Source of the DNA: Willaertia magna
Lineage: Eukaryota; Heterolobosea; Eutetramitea; Acrasida; Naegleriidae
DNA length: 13,581 nucleotides
Assembly: GCA_902984215.1 (NCBI GenBank)
Contig: CADWAF010004794.1
Coordinates: forward strand, 1-13,581
Reading direction: 5' to 3'
Shown: positions 1-8,706 of the stretch, piece after piece
How positions within the stretch are numbered: position 1 is the stretch's first letter
Layout of the letters: every line of letters begins with the position of its first letter
Notes under the pieces: model-generated
Databases searched by the model: none
The model's input: the letters and a program-made list of their open reading frames with translations, nothing else
Told to the model about the DNA's origin: nothing
Position numbers and translations under genes: made by a program

Positions 1-951
1 TTAACTTCAAAAAATAAATTTACAACAAAAAGAGATCTTTATTATATGAATAAACCACTATTCCAAAATCAAATAATTTTAAATCAAATTATAGATGATT
101 TTGCATTTAAATTTAATTGTAATAGATATCATTTACATATTGTTGCATCACCTAAAGGAGAAGTTGCAGGTAACTTTAAATATTATGAAAGATCATTAAC
201 TGATTCATCTATTTCTTTTAATAAAACATTTCAACAAGAAGAAGGTATCTTGATTGATTTAAATTATTTTAGAAATGTTGGAAAAGTAATTCCATCAGTT
301 CCAGAAATTCAAATCACCTCTTTTGACATTCCCATTCAAATAAATAGTATTTTAATAATTGAAAAAGAAGCTGTATTTCATCAATTATTAAATAATTATG
401 ATAATTTTATAATGATTACTGGAAAGGGTTATCCATGTATTGCTACAAGGAATTTTATTGTAATGTTAGTTAAATATATTGCTAAATATCAAAGAAGAAG
501 TTTAAATATTTATATATTTACTGATGGTGATCCTTATGGAGCTGAAATTGCAAATATTTATATGAATGGATCAAAAAGTTTACAACATGAACGTGAAGTT
601 TTAACTTTACAATCAACTTGTATAAATGATTGGATGTATTGGGTAAATGAAAGTTATAAGAAAATGAAATGGATTGGTTTACACGTTCAAGATTATTTAC
701 AAAAACAACATGTTTCTCCTAATGCTTTATTACCTTTAGATAATTTAGATAAAAGAAAGATTGAACAATTATTGAATGATGACAATTGTCATTTACAAAT
801 TAAAGAACAATTAATTTTAATGAATGAATGTGGTGTTAAAGCAGAAATAGAAGCACTTTGTACAAAATATTTAAATTATAGTGATTTTTTAGAATTAAAA
901 TTAATTCAGCTGTCAATGAAAATTTCACTTTTCAAAAAAAATGTTAAATAA
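1..951 (+). CDS. SPO11: Spo11 / topoisomerase VI A-type meiotic DNA-cleaving protein, 5' partial
   Basis: The frame is open from the first base of the window, so the start codon and probably about 100 N-terminal residues lie upstream. The first codons read KRDLYY just before the ATG at 46. This is the active-site motif of the Spo11/TopVIA winged-helix domain, and the second Tyr (43-45) is the expected nucleophile that attaches to the DNA 5' end. Counting from the ATG at 46, ASPKGEVAGN is at about 34-43. The Toprim acidic residues are Glu106 (IIEKEAVF), Asp160 and Asp162 (TDGDPYG), which bind Mg2+. GKGYPCIATR (126-135) and KWIGL / GVKAEIEAL further on match the family C-terminal region. In this family the protein makes the double-strand breaks that start meiotic recombination in the nucleus. 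About 15 extra residues sit between the Toprim motif and KWIGL. A eukaryotic TopVI A subunit is the alternative. The end overlaps the next gene by 11 bases. Confidence 0.93.
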   Translation, partial: LTSKNKFTTKRDLYYMNKPLFQNQIILNQIIDDFAFKFNCNRYHLHIVASPKGEVAGNFKYYERSLTDSSISFNKTFQQEEGILIDLNYFRNVGKVIPSVPEIQITSFDIPIQINSILIIEKEAVFHQLLNNYDNFIMITGKGYPCIATRNFIVMLVKYIAKYQRRSLNIYIFTDGDPYGAEIANIYMNGSKSLQHEREVLTLQSTCINDWMYWVNESYKKMKWIGLHVQDYLQKQHVSPNALLPLDNLDKRKIEQLLNDDNCHLQIKEQLILMNECGVKAEIEALCTKYLNYSDFLELKLIQLSMKISLFKKNVK

Positions 952-2316
952 AACAAACTTTTTAAAGAAAGCAGTTTCTGATCCAACACCATTCAGCAAT
1001 CTATCCTTTGGAAAGATCATCAATAAAAGAGATTCACGTCTTTTAACAGAACCAAAACCAATTAAAGCATTGGTTCTCGGAGGAGGTAAGTAGTGGTGTT
1101 AATACATTACAAAATGAACTATTTTACACAATAATTAATTACATAGGTGGTGCACATGGAGCTTATCAAGTAGGTATTTTAAAATGGTTAGTTGAACATC
1201 AACCATACAGAGCTCAATATGATGTAATTAGTGGAAATTCAGTTGGTGGTCTTAATGCAGCAACTTTGTGTATGTTTAAAATTGGAGAAGAAGCAAAAGC
1301 AGTTGATTATCTTTACAATCAATGGTACACAATTACTAAAAGTGACATTTACAGAGATTGGCAATTCCCAAGTGGTAGAAATTTACCAAGTGACATTGAA
1401 AAAGTTCAAGAATTAAAATTCCCTTCAGAATATTTTAAATTGCCAACTGGATGGGGAAGTATTTTATATGGATTATTTGTTGAATCTGGAATGTATTGTA
1501 CTGAACCTTTAAAACAATATTTATTAAAGAATTTAAATTATGATCAATTAATGGAAAGTGATAGAGAATTATTATTTGGTGTTTCAACTTTAAAAGATTT
1601 TGTTTATGAAATGAGAAATAAAGGAGATTTAAAGAATGCTGAAGATGCTGCTCAACAAATTAGAGCTGGAGCTAGTATCCCTGGATATTTTCAAAGTATC
1701 AAGTTAGGGGATGAATGGTATGTTGGTAAGTTTTAAATTTTGTGAATTCTCTTTTTTAATTTTTTTGTAACAATTAGATGGTGGAGTTAGATATTTACAA
1801 CCAATTGTTCAAACGATACAAAAATGTTTGACTGCAATTTACAATGATCAATGTCAACCAGAAGAAAAAATTGATACAAAATTACCACTTTTAGAACAAT
1901 TAAATTTATTAAAAACTAAAACTATAGATGTTTCTAATTATAAAATTGTAGTTGACGTTATTGAAATTGTACAAGCACCTGAAATTCCAGCTCCTGAAAT
2001 CATTAAGGATGCAAATGTAGGAATAGTTAATCTTGTTAAATTAATGTATAACATGTTATTTGCAATTACATGGGTTGATAATGAAATGGCCATTAATGCT
2101 TTCTCTGATAATGATAATATACAAATTAATGTTTGGGAACCAACATCTCCTTTGCCAAATGATTATGTTGAATTTGATCATGATAATATTATGAAAATGA
2201 TTGAACAAGGTTATAAGGATGGTCCTACTTCTAAACCAATTTTAAATTCTAAAGTTGATGATAATATTAATAGAACCTTACATAGTTTATTAAATGGTAG
2301 ATATAAAACTGTTTAA
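941..2316 (+). CDS. patatin-like phospholipase / acyl hydrolase, three exons
   Basis: Exons 941-1085, 1147-1725 and 1778-2316 join into a 420-residue protein. No single frame covers the gene; removing two GT-AG introns restores the family motifs. The oxyanion loop is GGGGAHGAYQVG (residues 47-58), the nucleophile elbow is G-N-S80-V-G, and the catalytic Asp242 is in VDGGVRYL. These are the Ser-Asp dyad and glycine loop of patatin enzymes, which hydrolyse acyl esters of phospholipids and other lipids. RAGASIPGYF before the Asp and the C-terminal IEQGYKDG also fit the family. The ATG at 941 is the first in frame after a stop at 917 and no other in-frame ATG precedes the glycine loop, so the start falls inside the Spo11 frame. 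I see no signal peptide or membrane segment. The AATAAA at 2359 may be its polyadenylation signal. Substrate specificity cannot be read from the sequence. Confidence 0.9.
1086..1146 (+). other. spliceosomal intron 1 of the patatin gene (61 nt)
   Basis: Donor GTAAGT and acceptor ACATAG. The intron is phase 1 and falls inside the fourfold-glycine oxyanion loop. Unspliced, the frame carries stop codons. Spliced, it reads LGGGGAHGAYQ without a break. Confidence 0.9.
1726..1777 (+). other. spliceosomal intron 2 of the patatin gene (52 nt)
   Basis: Donor GTAAGT and acceptor CAATTAG after a T-rich tract. It is phase 1 and splits the codon of the catalytic Asp (G|AT). Splicing replaces a premature stop after YVGKF with YVDGGVRYL, the family's active-site segment. 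Confidence 0.92.
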
Positions 2317-2358
2317 TTTTACTTAAGGTATTGATTTTATAATTTTTTGTAAAGTTAT

Positions 2359-2364
2359 AATAAA
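2359..2364 (+). terminator. candidate polyadenylation signal of the patatin gene
   Basis: AATAAA lies 42 nt after the patatin stop codon. Only 50 bases separate the stop codons of this gene and the convergent ZSWIM-like gene, so the two 3' UTRs probably overlap. I see no AATAAA on the minus strand inside this gap. Confidence 0.45.
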
Positions 2365-2366
2365 TA

Positions 2367-5300
2367 TTAATCTTCCAAAACAATTGGTTCTTCTACAGTT
2401 CCCACAACATCTAATGGAGTTGAATTAACAGTGACTTCAATAGGTTTGTTATTTGCTGTTGAAAAATCTGTTTTTCCTTTCACTTCACTTATTAATTTTC
2501 TCTTAGTTGAGTGAGTTCTTAAAAACAAAGACAATTCGTTTGACCATTCATCTGATTTTTGACAATATTCATAAACTGTTTTGACATTTTCCAACCATTG
2601 AACTGTTGAATTATAAGGATTAGAAATAACTCCTTTAACCTTCTCTTTCTTTACTTGCATCAAGTCAAAAGCAAGATCAGTATAACCACATTTAGCTAAA
2701 TCAATAATATTATTATCCATTAAAGTCATTGATTGTCTGGTAAATGAATATGACTTTATAGTTTCCATTGACAAATCTTTTATGAACGGGGTAACAACAG
2801 ATGGAGATATACCATAATGTGAAGCTTTTTTAACTAAAAAACAAATTAGTGTCATAGTTTCTGATTCACTATACCTCACTCTCTCCTTAATAACTTTAAT
2901 AGCGCTTTCTAGAAAACCTTCTAAAACAAATAATTCAATTGCGTTAGTTGTACTAATGGTTTGTGAAGTTTTACTTTGTTTTTCATAATACTCATGGAAC
3001 CAATCTATTAAATTGTGACTTATATAAATCCATTGTTGATTCCAAAATTCGATTGATGGATTTGAAGTATTTAATTTCATTTGTTGTACAATGTAATTTC
3101 TAATTTCTAAAAAGCTGTTTGGTGTTAAATTTTGCTTAAATTTTGTTGATAAAATAAATAATGTTTGAGGAATATTATTTAATGAAATACTTAATGGTTT
3201 TAAAAATGAACATATTTGTAAAATATTTCTTTTAGAAATTTCAACTTTAATGCTGTCTTCATAATTCTTATTTTCCTTATTCATTAATGTTGTTTGTGAA
3301 TTTAAATTCTTATCCAAATCTTTAATACCAATATCAACTATAGTTTGTACTAATTCTTTCTTTTTAGTTGCTGCAAATGGTTTCAAGGCTTCTATGAAAT
3401 TTAGATCTCCCATTGAATCAAGACGGTGATTGTTTAAGCCTTTCTCTTCTGTGACGTGTTGTTGTACAAATGAAATAATCTCCTTACATGAACTTAAGTA
3501 TTCTTGATAAAAATTACTATTTTTACTTTCAGATAAAACGCCTAATAACATATCCAAAGTTATCTTTCTTATACTTTTTTGGAATTGTAATGACGTATTT
3601 TGTTGTCTTTCTTTGGAATCTCTTATTCTATACATATTTTTCAATATTCTATATCTCAATGGATGTAAGTATATAAAACTAATAGCACTGCTAGAATTAG
3701 TTTGATAATCAAATGCACCATAAATAGATTGAATTACATGCTTCTCTCTCTCACGAAGGGTTTCACCAGTGATAGGTGTTTCTAAATTTACATCAATCTC
3801 ATCTATTATTTCAGTTTCTAGTAATGAATTAACTTGACCGCAAACACTACATGAACAAGGTGATCTTATAGTTTTAACCTTAGCTAATTTTGAGATAACA
3901 ATTTTAAATAAATATTCGCATAATATAAATATAAATCTCTTCGTTTGGTCAGGTGCGTTTTTATCTGTTGATGCTATAAATAGAGTGTTTGTAATTTCTT
4001 GAATAAAATTTCTTGTATTTTCATAATTTGGTAATTCTACTAATGGTTTTTCTGTTTTTCTTTCCAATACATCTTGGTATTTGTTAAACATATATGTAGC
4101 AACATCTGGAAAGTAAACATTATTAATAAATGAATTAGTTAATAAGTCTAATTCCATTCCTTTTAAACACCAATTTAGTTGCTCTATTTCACTTAATTTT
4201 TCAGAGGCACTATATTTAGTGCCAAATATGGATTTAATAATTTGCTCAAATAATTTAATTCTATATTGAGAAGCCATATCCTTAATTTCTTGAGAAACAT
4301 TAGGCCTTGTTTGGATTACTTTATAAAAATTGAAGAAATGAACTCTATGATCATTTTCAATTAATGAATTCATGTAATCTTTTAATAAAACCTCATTACC
4401 TTCATTTAATTGTTTTGTTATTTGTTCACCCAACCAAACTACTAATTCTGTGTCCTTGGAACCCATACTTTGTAGAGCTAAACTAATTGCCTCATCTTTT
4501 TTTCCAGATTTATAAATTGTTTCAACTACACTAAATCCAATACTTATATTTAAATCCAATAAAACTTTTATAAATTGATCTAATTTGTTCATCAACAACA
4601 CTAATTGCAACAATATATCAACCAATTTCTTTGTATCCACTTTCTCAAAGTTACTTTGAAGTACATTTACACCAAAATGATAAAGCGTATGAAAATTAAG
4701 TTGTATATTATTGTTAAATTGTTTAAAAATAATTGGAAGATCTAAAATAGAAGTTTCAATAGCTGGTATTTCTTTTTCTTCCTTGCTTACTTCATTTCTT
4801 ATATCTGTCAATATATTTTCATCTAAATTCACAACATTTGTTGCATTTTTCTTTGATTGTTGTACATTATAATAAATAAATAATTTAATAATATGTACCA
4901 CTTGCTCTGCACAATCTTGTGACAGTGCCATGTTTAATGCTTCTTCTATTCTTCCTAAAATTATTAAGCATTTTACACTAATAGTTAGCCATCCAACAGC
5001 TTTAGAATAATAATACATTTGAACAACATTTGCCTCAGTTAACTCTCTAGAAAGTGAAAATAGTCTTGCCTCTTGAATGTCTTTCTCTTCTGAAAAAGTA
5101 CCAGTATAACTTCCAGATAAAACTTGTGATAAAATTTTATCATTCCAAGATGTTTTGGCAATAGCTTGTGTTTTTCCAAAAATTCTTCTAAATTTATTTT
5201 CAGAACCACCTTCGTCATCACACCAATCATCTAATATTTCAATCCATTTATTCTTTACTTCCGTAGATAATGTTTTATCTAATAAAACAGTCTTTAATAA

Positions 5301-6479
5301 ATCATTCATAGATTCTATAAATCTATAATACTTATCCCATCTCATTTCTTCTTCATCTTCTTCAATTTCATCTTCAACTTCACTATTAAGAAAATCATCT
5401 GAAAAATTCCATGAAGAAATGATATTTCCCATTGTTTTTAAAACTGATAACGCTCCTTCAATCTCATTAACAGAATAAAGTGATTTAGCTATATTTAATA
5501 CTTCATTCATTGGAATTATAACTTCATCCATGTTAAATCTGTAAATTGTTTTTTGCATACAATCCTCACATTCATCAAACATAAAACGTCTTCTATAATG
5601 ACATGAACAATCACAATCATATCTGTCACAACCTGTAGAATAAGGATTTCCACTTGTAAATTTTTCATATGCCGATCTCAATTTTTCTCTTATTTTTGTA
5701 ATATCAATAAAATGTTTAAATTTGTTTGAACTTATTTCTAATTCTTCATTTATATTTTCATCAAATAAATAATTATTAGATCCTCCATTATTTAATAAAT
5801 TTTGTAATTTTTCAAAATTTTTTAACTTTTCATCAAAAGCTAAATTTAAAATTAAATTAATTAATTGTTCTTTCGATTTTTCTTTTAATTGACTTTCTAT
5901 CTTTTCAAAAACAATAACAATCTCTGGTCTCTTTTGAAGTATCATCAAACTAGAAACTATATGTTTACACCATAATATATCATCACAACAAGAACATTTT
6001 GAATAATTAATTCTCCATTCATTTTCTTTCTTTAAATTTATAAATTTTTCTAAAATTATTGTAACTTTTCCTCTTTCGTTAGAAAGTTTAGAAATTACTT
6101 TTATATGATGATCATCTAAGCGATGAAGAAATACTTGTCCAATATCAAAGGTTTGAAGAACGTTTGCATGTGCTATTGAAAACACTTTTTGTACATAATC
6201 AAAAGTCTCTTTTTTAGAGTAAGCTTTTAATACGCTTTCGGGTATGATCGGAATTTCAATGTTTTTTTGTTTCTTTTCATTATTGTTAGAAATATTTGTA
6301 TTATTACTTGATGTCGGTAAAGAATTTCTCTTTCCGAGGACTGTATTGTTATTGCCATTAATATTATTGTTAGATAAATGTTGATTATTATTCAAATTAT
6401 TATTTGTAATTAAATTATTATTTGCTGGTACGGTATTATTTGAACCAGTTACCAAGCCTAAAAGGAAGTTTGGAAACAT
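2367..6479 (-). CDS. large SWIM zinc-finger protein, ZSWIM4/5/6/8-like
   Basis: A 1370-residue single-exon frame with an A-rich start context. Residues 1-70 are Asn-rich, followed by a basic stretch (EKKQK) that could be a nuclear signal. A SWIM motif, C-x-C-x6-C-x-H, is at C162, C164, C171 and H173 (KCSCCDDILWCKH). It is followed by a helical segment (KSKEQLINLI, 201-210) that resembles the QLQ-LI region after SWIM in animal ZSWIM proteins. Two more Cys clusters are visible: C284/C289/C291/C293/H294/C304/C307, and CxCxxC at C875/C877/C880. An acidic patch spans about 367-378. The rest is long and helical, as in ZSWIM proteins that act as substrate receptors of cullin ubiquitin ligases. I infer a similar protein-turnover role only from the layout. 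The SWIM call is firm; orthology to a particular ZSWIM is not. Confidence 0.78.
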   Translation of the reverse strand: MFPNFLLGLVTGSNNTVPANNNLITNNNLNNNQHLSNNNINGNNNTVLGKRNSLPTSSNNTNISNNNEKKQKNIEIPIIPESVLKAYSKKETFDYVQKVFSIAHANVLQTFDIGQVFLHRLDDHHIKVISKLSNERGKVTIILEKFINLKKENEWRINYSKCSCCDDILWCKHIVSSLMILQKRPEIVIVFEKIESQLKEKSKEQLINLILNLAFDEKLKNFEKLQNLLNNGGSNNYLFDENINEELEISSNKFKHFIDITKIREKLRSAYEKFTSGNPYSTGCDRYDCDCSCHYRRRFMFDECEDCMQKTIYRFNMDEVIIPMNEVLNIAKSLYSVNEIEGALSVLKTMGNIISSWNFSDDFLNSEVEDEIEEDEEEMRWDKYYRFIESMNDLLKTVLLDKTLSTEVKNKWIEILDDWCDDEGGSENKFRRIFGKTQAIAKTSWNDKILSQVLSGSYTGTFSEEKDIQEARLFSLSRELTEANVVQMYYYSKAVGWLTISVKCLIILGRIEEALNMALSQDCAEQVVHIIKLFIYYNVQQSKKNATNVVNLDENILTDIRNEVSKEEKEIPAIETSILDLPIIFKQFNNNIQLNFHTLYHFGVNVLQSNFEKVDTKKLVDILLQLVLLMNKLDQFIKVLLDLNISIGFSVVETIYKSGKKDEAISLALQSMGSKDTELVVWLGEQITKQLNEGNEVLLKDYMNSLIENDHRVHFFNFYKVIQTRPNVSQEIKDMASQYRIKLFEQIIKSIFGTKYSASEKLSEIEQLNWCLKGMELDLLTNSFINNVYFPDVATYMFNKYQDVLERKTEKPLVELPNYENTRNFIQEITNTLFIASTDKNAPDQTKRFIFILCEYLFKIVISKLAKVKTIRSPCSCSVCGQVNSLLETEIIDEIDVNLETPITGETLREREKHVIQSIYGAFDYQTNSSSAISFIYLHPLRYRILKNMYRIRDSKERQQNTSLQFQKSIRKITLDMLLGVLSESKNSNFYQEYLSSCKEIISFVQQHVTEEKGLNNHRLDSMGDLNFIEALKPFAATKKKELVQTIVDIGIKDLDKNLNSQTTLMNKENKNYEDSIKVEISKRNILQICSFLKPLSISLNNIPQTLFILSTKFKQNLTPNSFLEIRNYIVQQMKLNTSNPSIEFWNQQWIYISHNLIDWFHEYYEKQSKTSQTISTTNAIELFVLEGFLESAIKVIKERVRYSESETMTLICFLVKKASHYGISPSVVTPFIKDLSMETIKSYSFTRQSMTLMDNNIIDLAKCGYTDLAFDLMQVKKEKVKGVISNPYNSTVQWLENVKTVYEYCQKSDEWSNELSLFLRTHSTKRKLISEVKGKTDFSTANNKPIEVTVNSTPLDVVGTVEEPIVLED
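6276..6425 (-). repeat. Asn-codon low-complexity tract in the ZSWIM-like gene
   Basis: Imperfect AAT/AAC repeats encode residues about 19-68, mostly Asn with scattered Leu, Ile, Thr and Ser. Such tracts are common in AT-rich amoebal genomes and vary in length between strains. It lies before the first conserved domain and probably forms a disordered tail. Confidence 0.75.
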
Positions 6480-6767
6480 TTTTTAAAAAAAATAATTATA
6501 GAATGATTAATTAACAAAAGGTTCAAACAACCAGTGGAAAGCCTAAGTAATGAAATAATGCAAGCAAAAAAATTAAAAAGGAGTCAGACTTAACAGACGT
6601 TATCTACATTAAATTCGGATATATGCTTGTCTCTTTTTATCTTTTTGTTTCATCATTCGTGTTATAAAATTAATATCCTTCCTCTTGCTCTTCTTTCTCA
6701 ATAATTACCTTCATCCTTATGGTTTCAATGAAACAATTAAAACAAAAAAAAATTGTTAAAAAAAAAT
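6480..6767. promoter_or_regulatory. divergent intergenic region between ZSWIM-like and Rpp29 genes
   Basis: A stretch of 288 bases holds the 5' ends of two genes transcribed away from each other. It is A-rich next to each start codon and pyrimidine-rich on the plus strand at about 6623-6710. I see no convincing TATA box or other named element. The only further feature is the upstream ORF at 6719-6784. Confidence 0.5.
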
Positions 6768-6784
6768 ATGAAAAAGTTAAATGA
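6719..6784 (+). promoter_or_regulatory. candidate upstream ORF overlapping the Rpp29 start
   Basis: An ATG at 6719, with a second in-frame ATG at 6728, opens a 21-codon frame ending in TGA at 6782-6784. It overlaps the main ATG (6768) in another frame. If transcripts begin upstream of 6719, ribosomes would need leaky scanning to reach Rpp29. Two poly-A runs lie inside it, so a sequencing indel could also alter the frame. Confidence 0.4.
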
Positions 6785-8300
6785 ACATCAAGTCAAAAAA
6801 GTTACTGAATTGCAAAACTATCAATATAAAAAATCATTAGAAAAGAAATCATTAATAAATAAAAATAAAAGAGATGAAATACTTTCACAAACTAATTTCG
6901 ATAAAAGATATTTAATTTTACAATATAAATATCATCCCGAATTAAATAGTGAAATAAAAAATTTATCTTCTTTTCATTTCTTTTTAGATTGGCAAAAATA
7001 TGTTTTCTTTAAAGAATTTACAGATTCATTAGATTTAGGAATTTATTTAAATTTACAACCAAATTTATTAGATAATTTAATTAAAAAGAATAAATTTGTA
7101 AATAAACTTTATATTAATGAAAACTTTAATATTAAACGTTCTTTACGTTTTAATTCTTTTCAAGGTTCAGCAATTGATACAATTGGTTATTTAGAAGGAA
7201 CGAACTTGTCATTAGAAGAACAAATTAAATTAAGAATGAAATTAGCATCTACTAATCTTTCAAGAATGTTAACAATGAATGAAAATTTAAAAAGAAGAAT
7301 AAATTTATTAAGAACCATAAATTTGAAGGATGAAAATTGTTTTGAAACATCTTTTGGTACCCGTAATACTCTTTGGTTTAAAAAAGAAAGGAAAACAAAA
7401 GCCTTTATTAAACAGAAGGCTTTGGCTTATCAGTTAATGAAACAGATAATTAAGGCTAATAAGAAGAAGAATAATGTTAGAAGTAAAGTTAGAAAGATAT
7501 TAAAGAATAAGAATAAAAGATTAGAGAAGAGGAGAATGAAAGAGATGATGATGAATAAGAAAAGAAAAGGATATAATAGTTCTAATTCTTCAGTTAGTAC
7601 TAATAGTTTAGTATTTGAACCACAAAACAAAAAGAGGAAAGAAGATAGAAATACTATTCCAATTGTTGGTTTGACAAATGATGGTTCAAAAGATACAAAT
7701 AATAATTTAAATTATAAACAACAACAATCTAAAAGAAAGGATAATAATAGTTCTGAAAGAAAGAAGGATGTCAATAAAGATAAGAATAGTGACAATACGA
7801 ATAATAATGATAATAACAATAATAATAATAACAACAATAATAACAATGGTAACAAGAAGAATGTAAATAAATCAAAGAAAAAAGAGAAGCGTAATTATGA
7901 AGATTATTTAGTCTTACATAACATGTGGAAAGAATATATGGAAGGAGTACTAGGTGTATCTAATTTAATTAATAATGAATTATTATTGAAGGTTGATTAT
8001 CATGGATGTATATTAAAAGTTGTTAAAAGTAAATGTGGGTCATATATTGGAAAAGAAGGAATTGTTTTGAAGGAAACTGAAAATACTTTTGAATTATTGA
8101 CAAGAGAAAACAAAACATACATTATTCCAAAACAAGGAAGTGTTTTTCAATTTAAATACGAAAAAAAGGTTTTAGTGAAATCAAACAATACTCTTGAAAG
8201 TAAATTATTCCAAATTGACATTATTGGTACCCAATTTTTATACAGAAGTTATGATAGAGCTTCAAAGAGATTCAAAAGAAGAGATATTATTGACTTGTAA
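6768..8300 (+). CDS. POP4: RNase P/MRP subunit Rpp29 (POP4) with long N-terminal extension
   Basis: The first ATG after an in-frame stop (6738) is at 6768 and gives 510 residues. Residues about 377-510 carry the Rpp29 domain: YLVLHNMWKEYM, LLLKVDYHGCIL, VKSKCGSYIGKEGIVL, IIPKQGSVFQF and a C-terminal FLYRSYDRASKRFKRRDIIDL-type end, in the family order. Rpp29 is a small Sm-like beta-barrel protein that binds the RNA of nuclear RNase P (tRNA 5' leader removal) and RNase MRP (pre-rRNA cleavage). Its usual length is about 220 residues. Here some 370 residues precede the domain: an unrecognised segment (1-200), a Lys/Arg-rich helical stretch (about 205-270), then low-complexity Asn/Lys/Ser sequence. 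The frame is unbroken, so this is an extension and not two genes in frame with a stop. A candidate AATAAA lies at 8326. Confidence 0.88.
   Translation: MKKLNEHQVKKVTELQNYQYKKSLEKKSLINKNKRDEILSQTNFDKRYLILQYKYHPELNSEIKNLSSFHFFLDWQKYVFFKEFTDSLDLGIYLNLQPNLLDNLIKKNKFVNKLYINENFNIKRSLRFNSFQGSAIDTIGYLEGTNLSLEEQIKLRMKLASTNLSRMLTMNENLKRRINLLRTINLKDENCFETSFGTRNTLWFKKERKTKAFIKQKALAYQLMKQIIKANKKKNNVRSKVRKILKNKNKRLEKRRMKEMMMNKKRKGYNSSNSSVSTNSLVFEPQNKKRKEDRNTIPIVGLTNDGSKDTNNNLNYKQQQSKRKDNNSSERKKDVNKDKNSDNTNNNDNNNNNNNNNNNNGNKKNVNKSKKKEKRNYEDYLVLHNMWKEYMEGVLGVSNLINNELLLKVDYHGCILKVVKSKCGSYIGKEGIVLKETENTFELLTRENKTYIIPKQGSVFQFKYEKKVLVKSNNTLESKLFQIDIIGTQFLYRSYDRASKRFKRRDIIDL
7800..7847 (+). repeat. AAT/AAC trinucleotide tract (poly-Asn) in the Rpp29 gene
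   Basis: Three Asn codons, one Asp codon and then twelve uninterrupted Asn codons, mixing AAT and AAC. This is a length-variable low-complexity tract in the linker just before the conserved Rpp29 domain. Confidence 0.85.
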
Positions 8301-8325
8301 ACTATTGCTTTATTATTCAAACGTA

Positions 8326-8331
8326 AATAAA
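8326..8331 (+). terminator. candidate polyadenylation signal of Rpp29
   Basis: AATAAA 25 nt after the Rpp29 stop codon, in a usual position for cleavage and polyadenylation. Confidence 0.5.
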
Positions 8332-8706
8332 ATACAAAGTGCACTTTTAAGGTCAACTGCTCAATCACTACAAACATATTTAATTTTTGGAAGCAACGCG
8401 CTCTTTCAATTTCTTGTTGATTAATCTTTTGAATTTGAGGCAAATGAGAAAACATAAATCTAAGAAATAAAAACAACAGCGTTTTCTACATAAAATTTAT
8501 TGACAAGAGAGATTGAAAATTAAACCTGAGTAATATGATACACATCAATGTATCTAATAAACGAGAGGTATTTGAACAAATGGAAAGGAAAGATTTCTTT
8601 TGTGCTGACTTTCTACGACAAACAAAAAGAACTTCTTAAAGGGAATGACACATTGACATGTACATTCGGTCTGAAATCTCTTTTACCCTCTCACCAACAA
8701 ATTCAA

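Noticed and set aside
46..951. Spo11 gene starting at the ATG at 46
   Set aside because: The frame is open upstream to base 1 and encodes the catalytic KRDLYY motif, so this ATG is internal.
3488..3676. Plus-strand hydrophobic frame inside the ZSWIM-like gene
   Set aside because: It is an antisense shadow of a well-supported 1370-residue frame.
6753..6767. A TTG start 15 bases upstream of the Rpp29 ATG
   Set aside because: Non-ATG starts are not expected in a eukaryotic nuclear gene, and an ATG in A-rich context follows at once.
7430..7630. Hydrophobic minus-strand frame resembling a membrane peptide
   Set aside because: It is the complement of the Lys-rich stretch of Rpp29; AAG/AAA codons read backwards give Leu and Phe.
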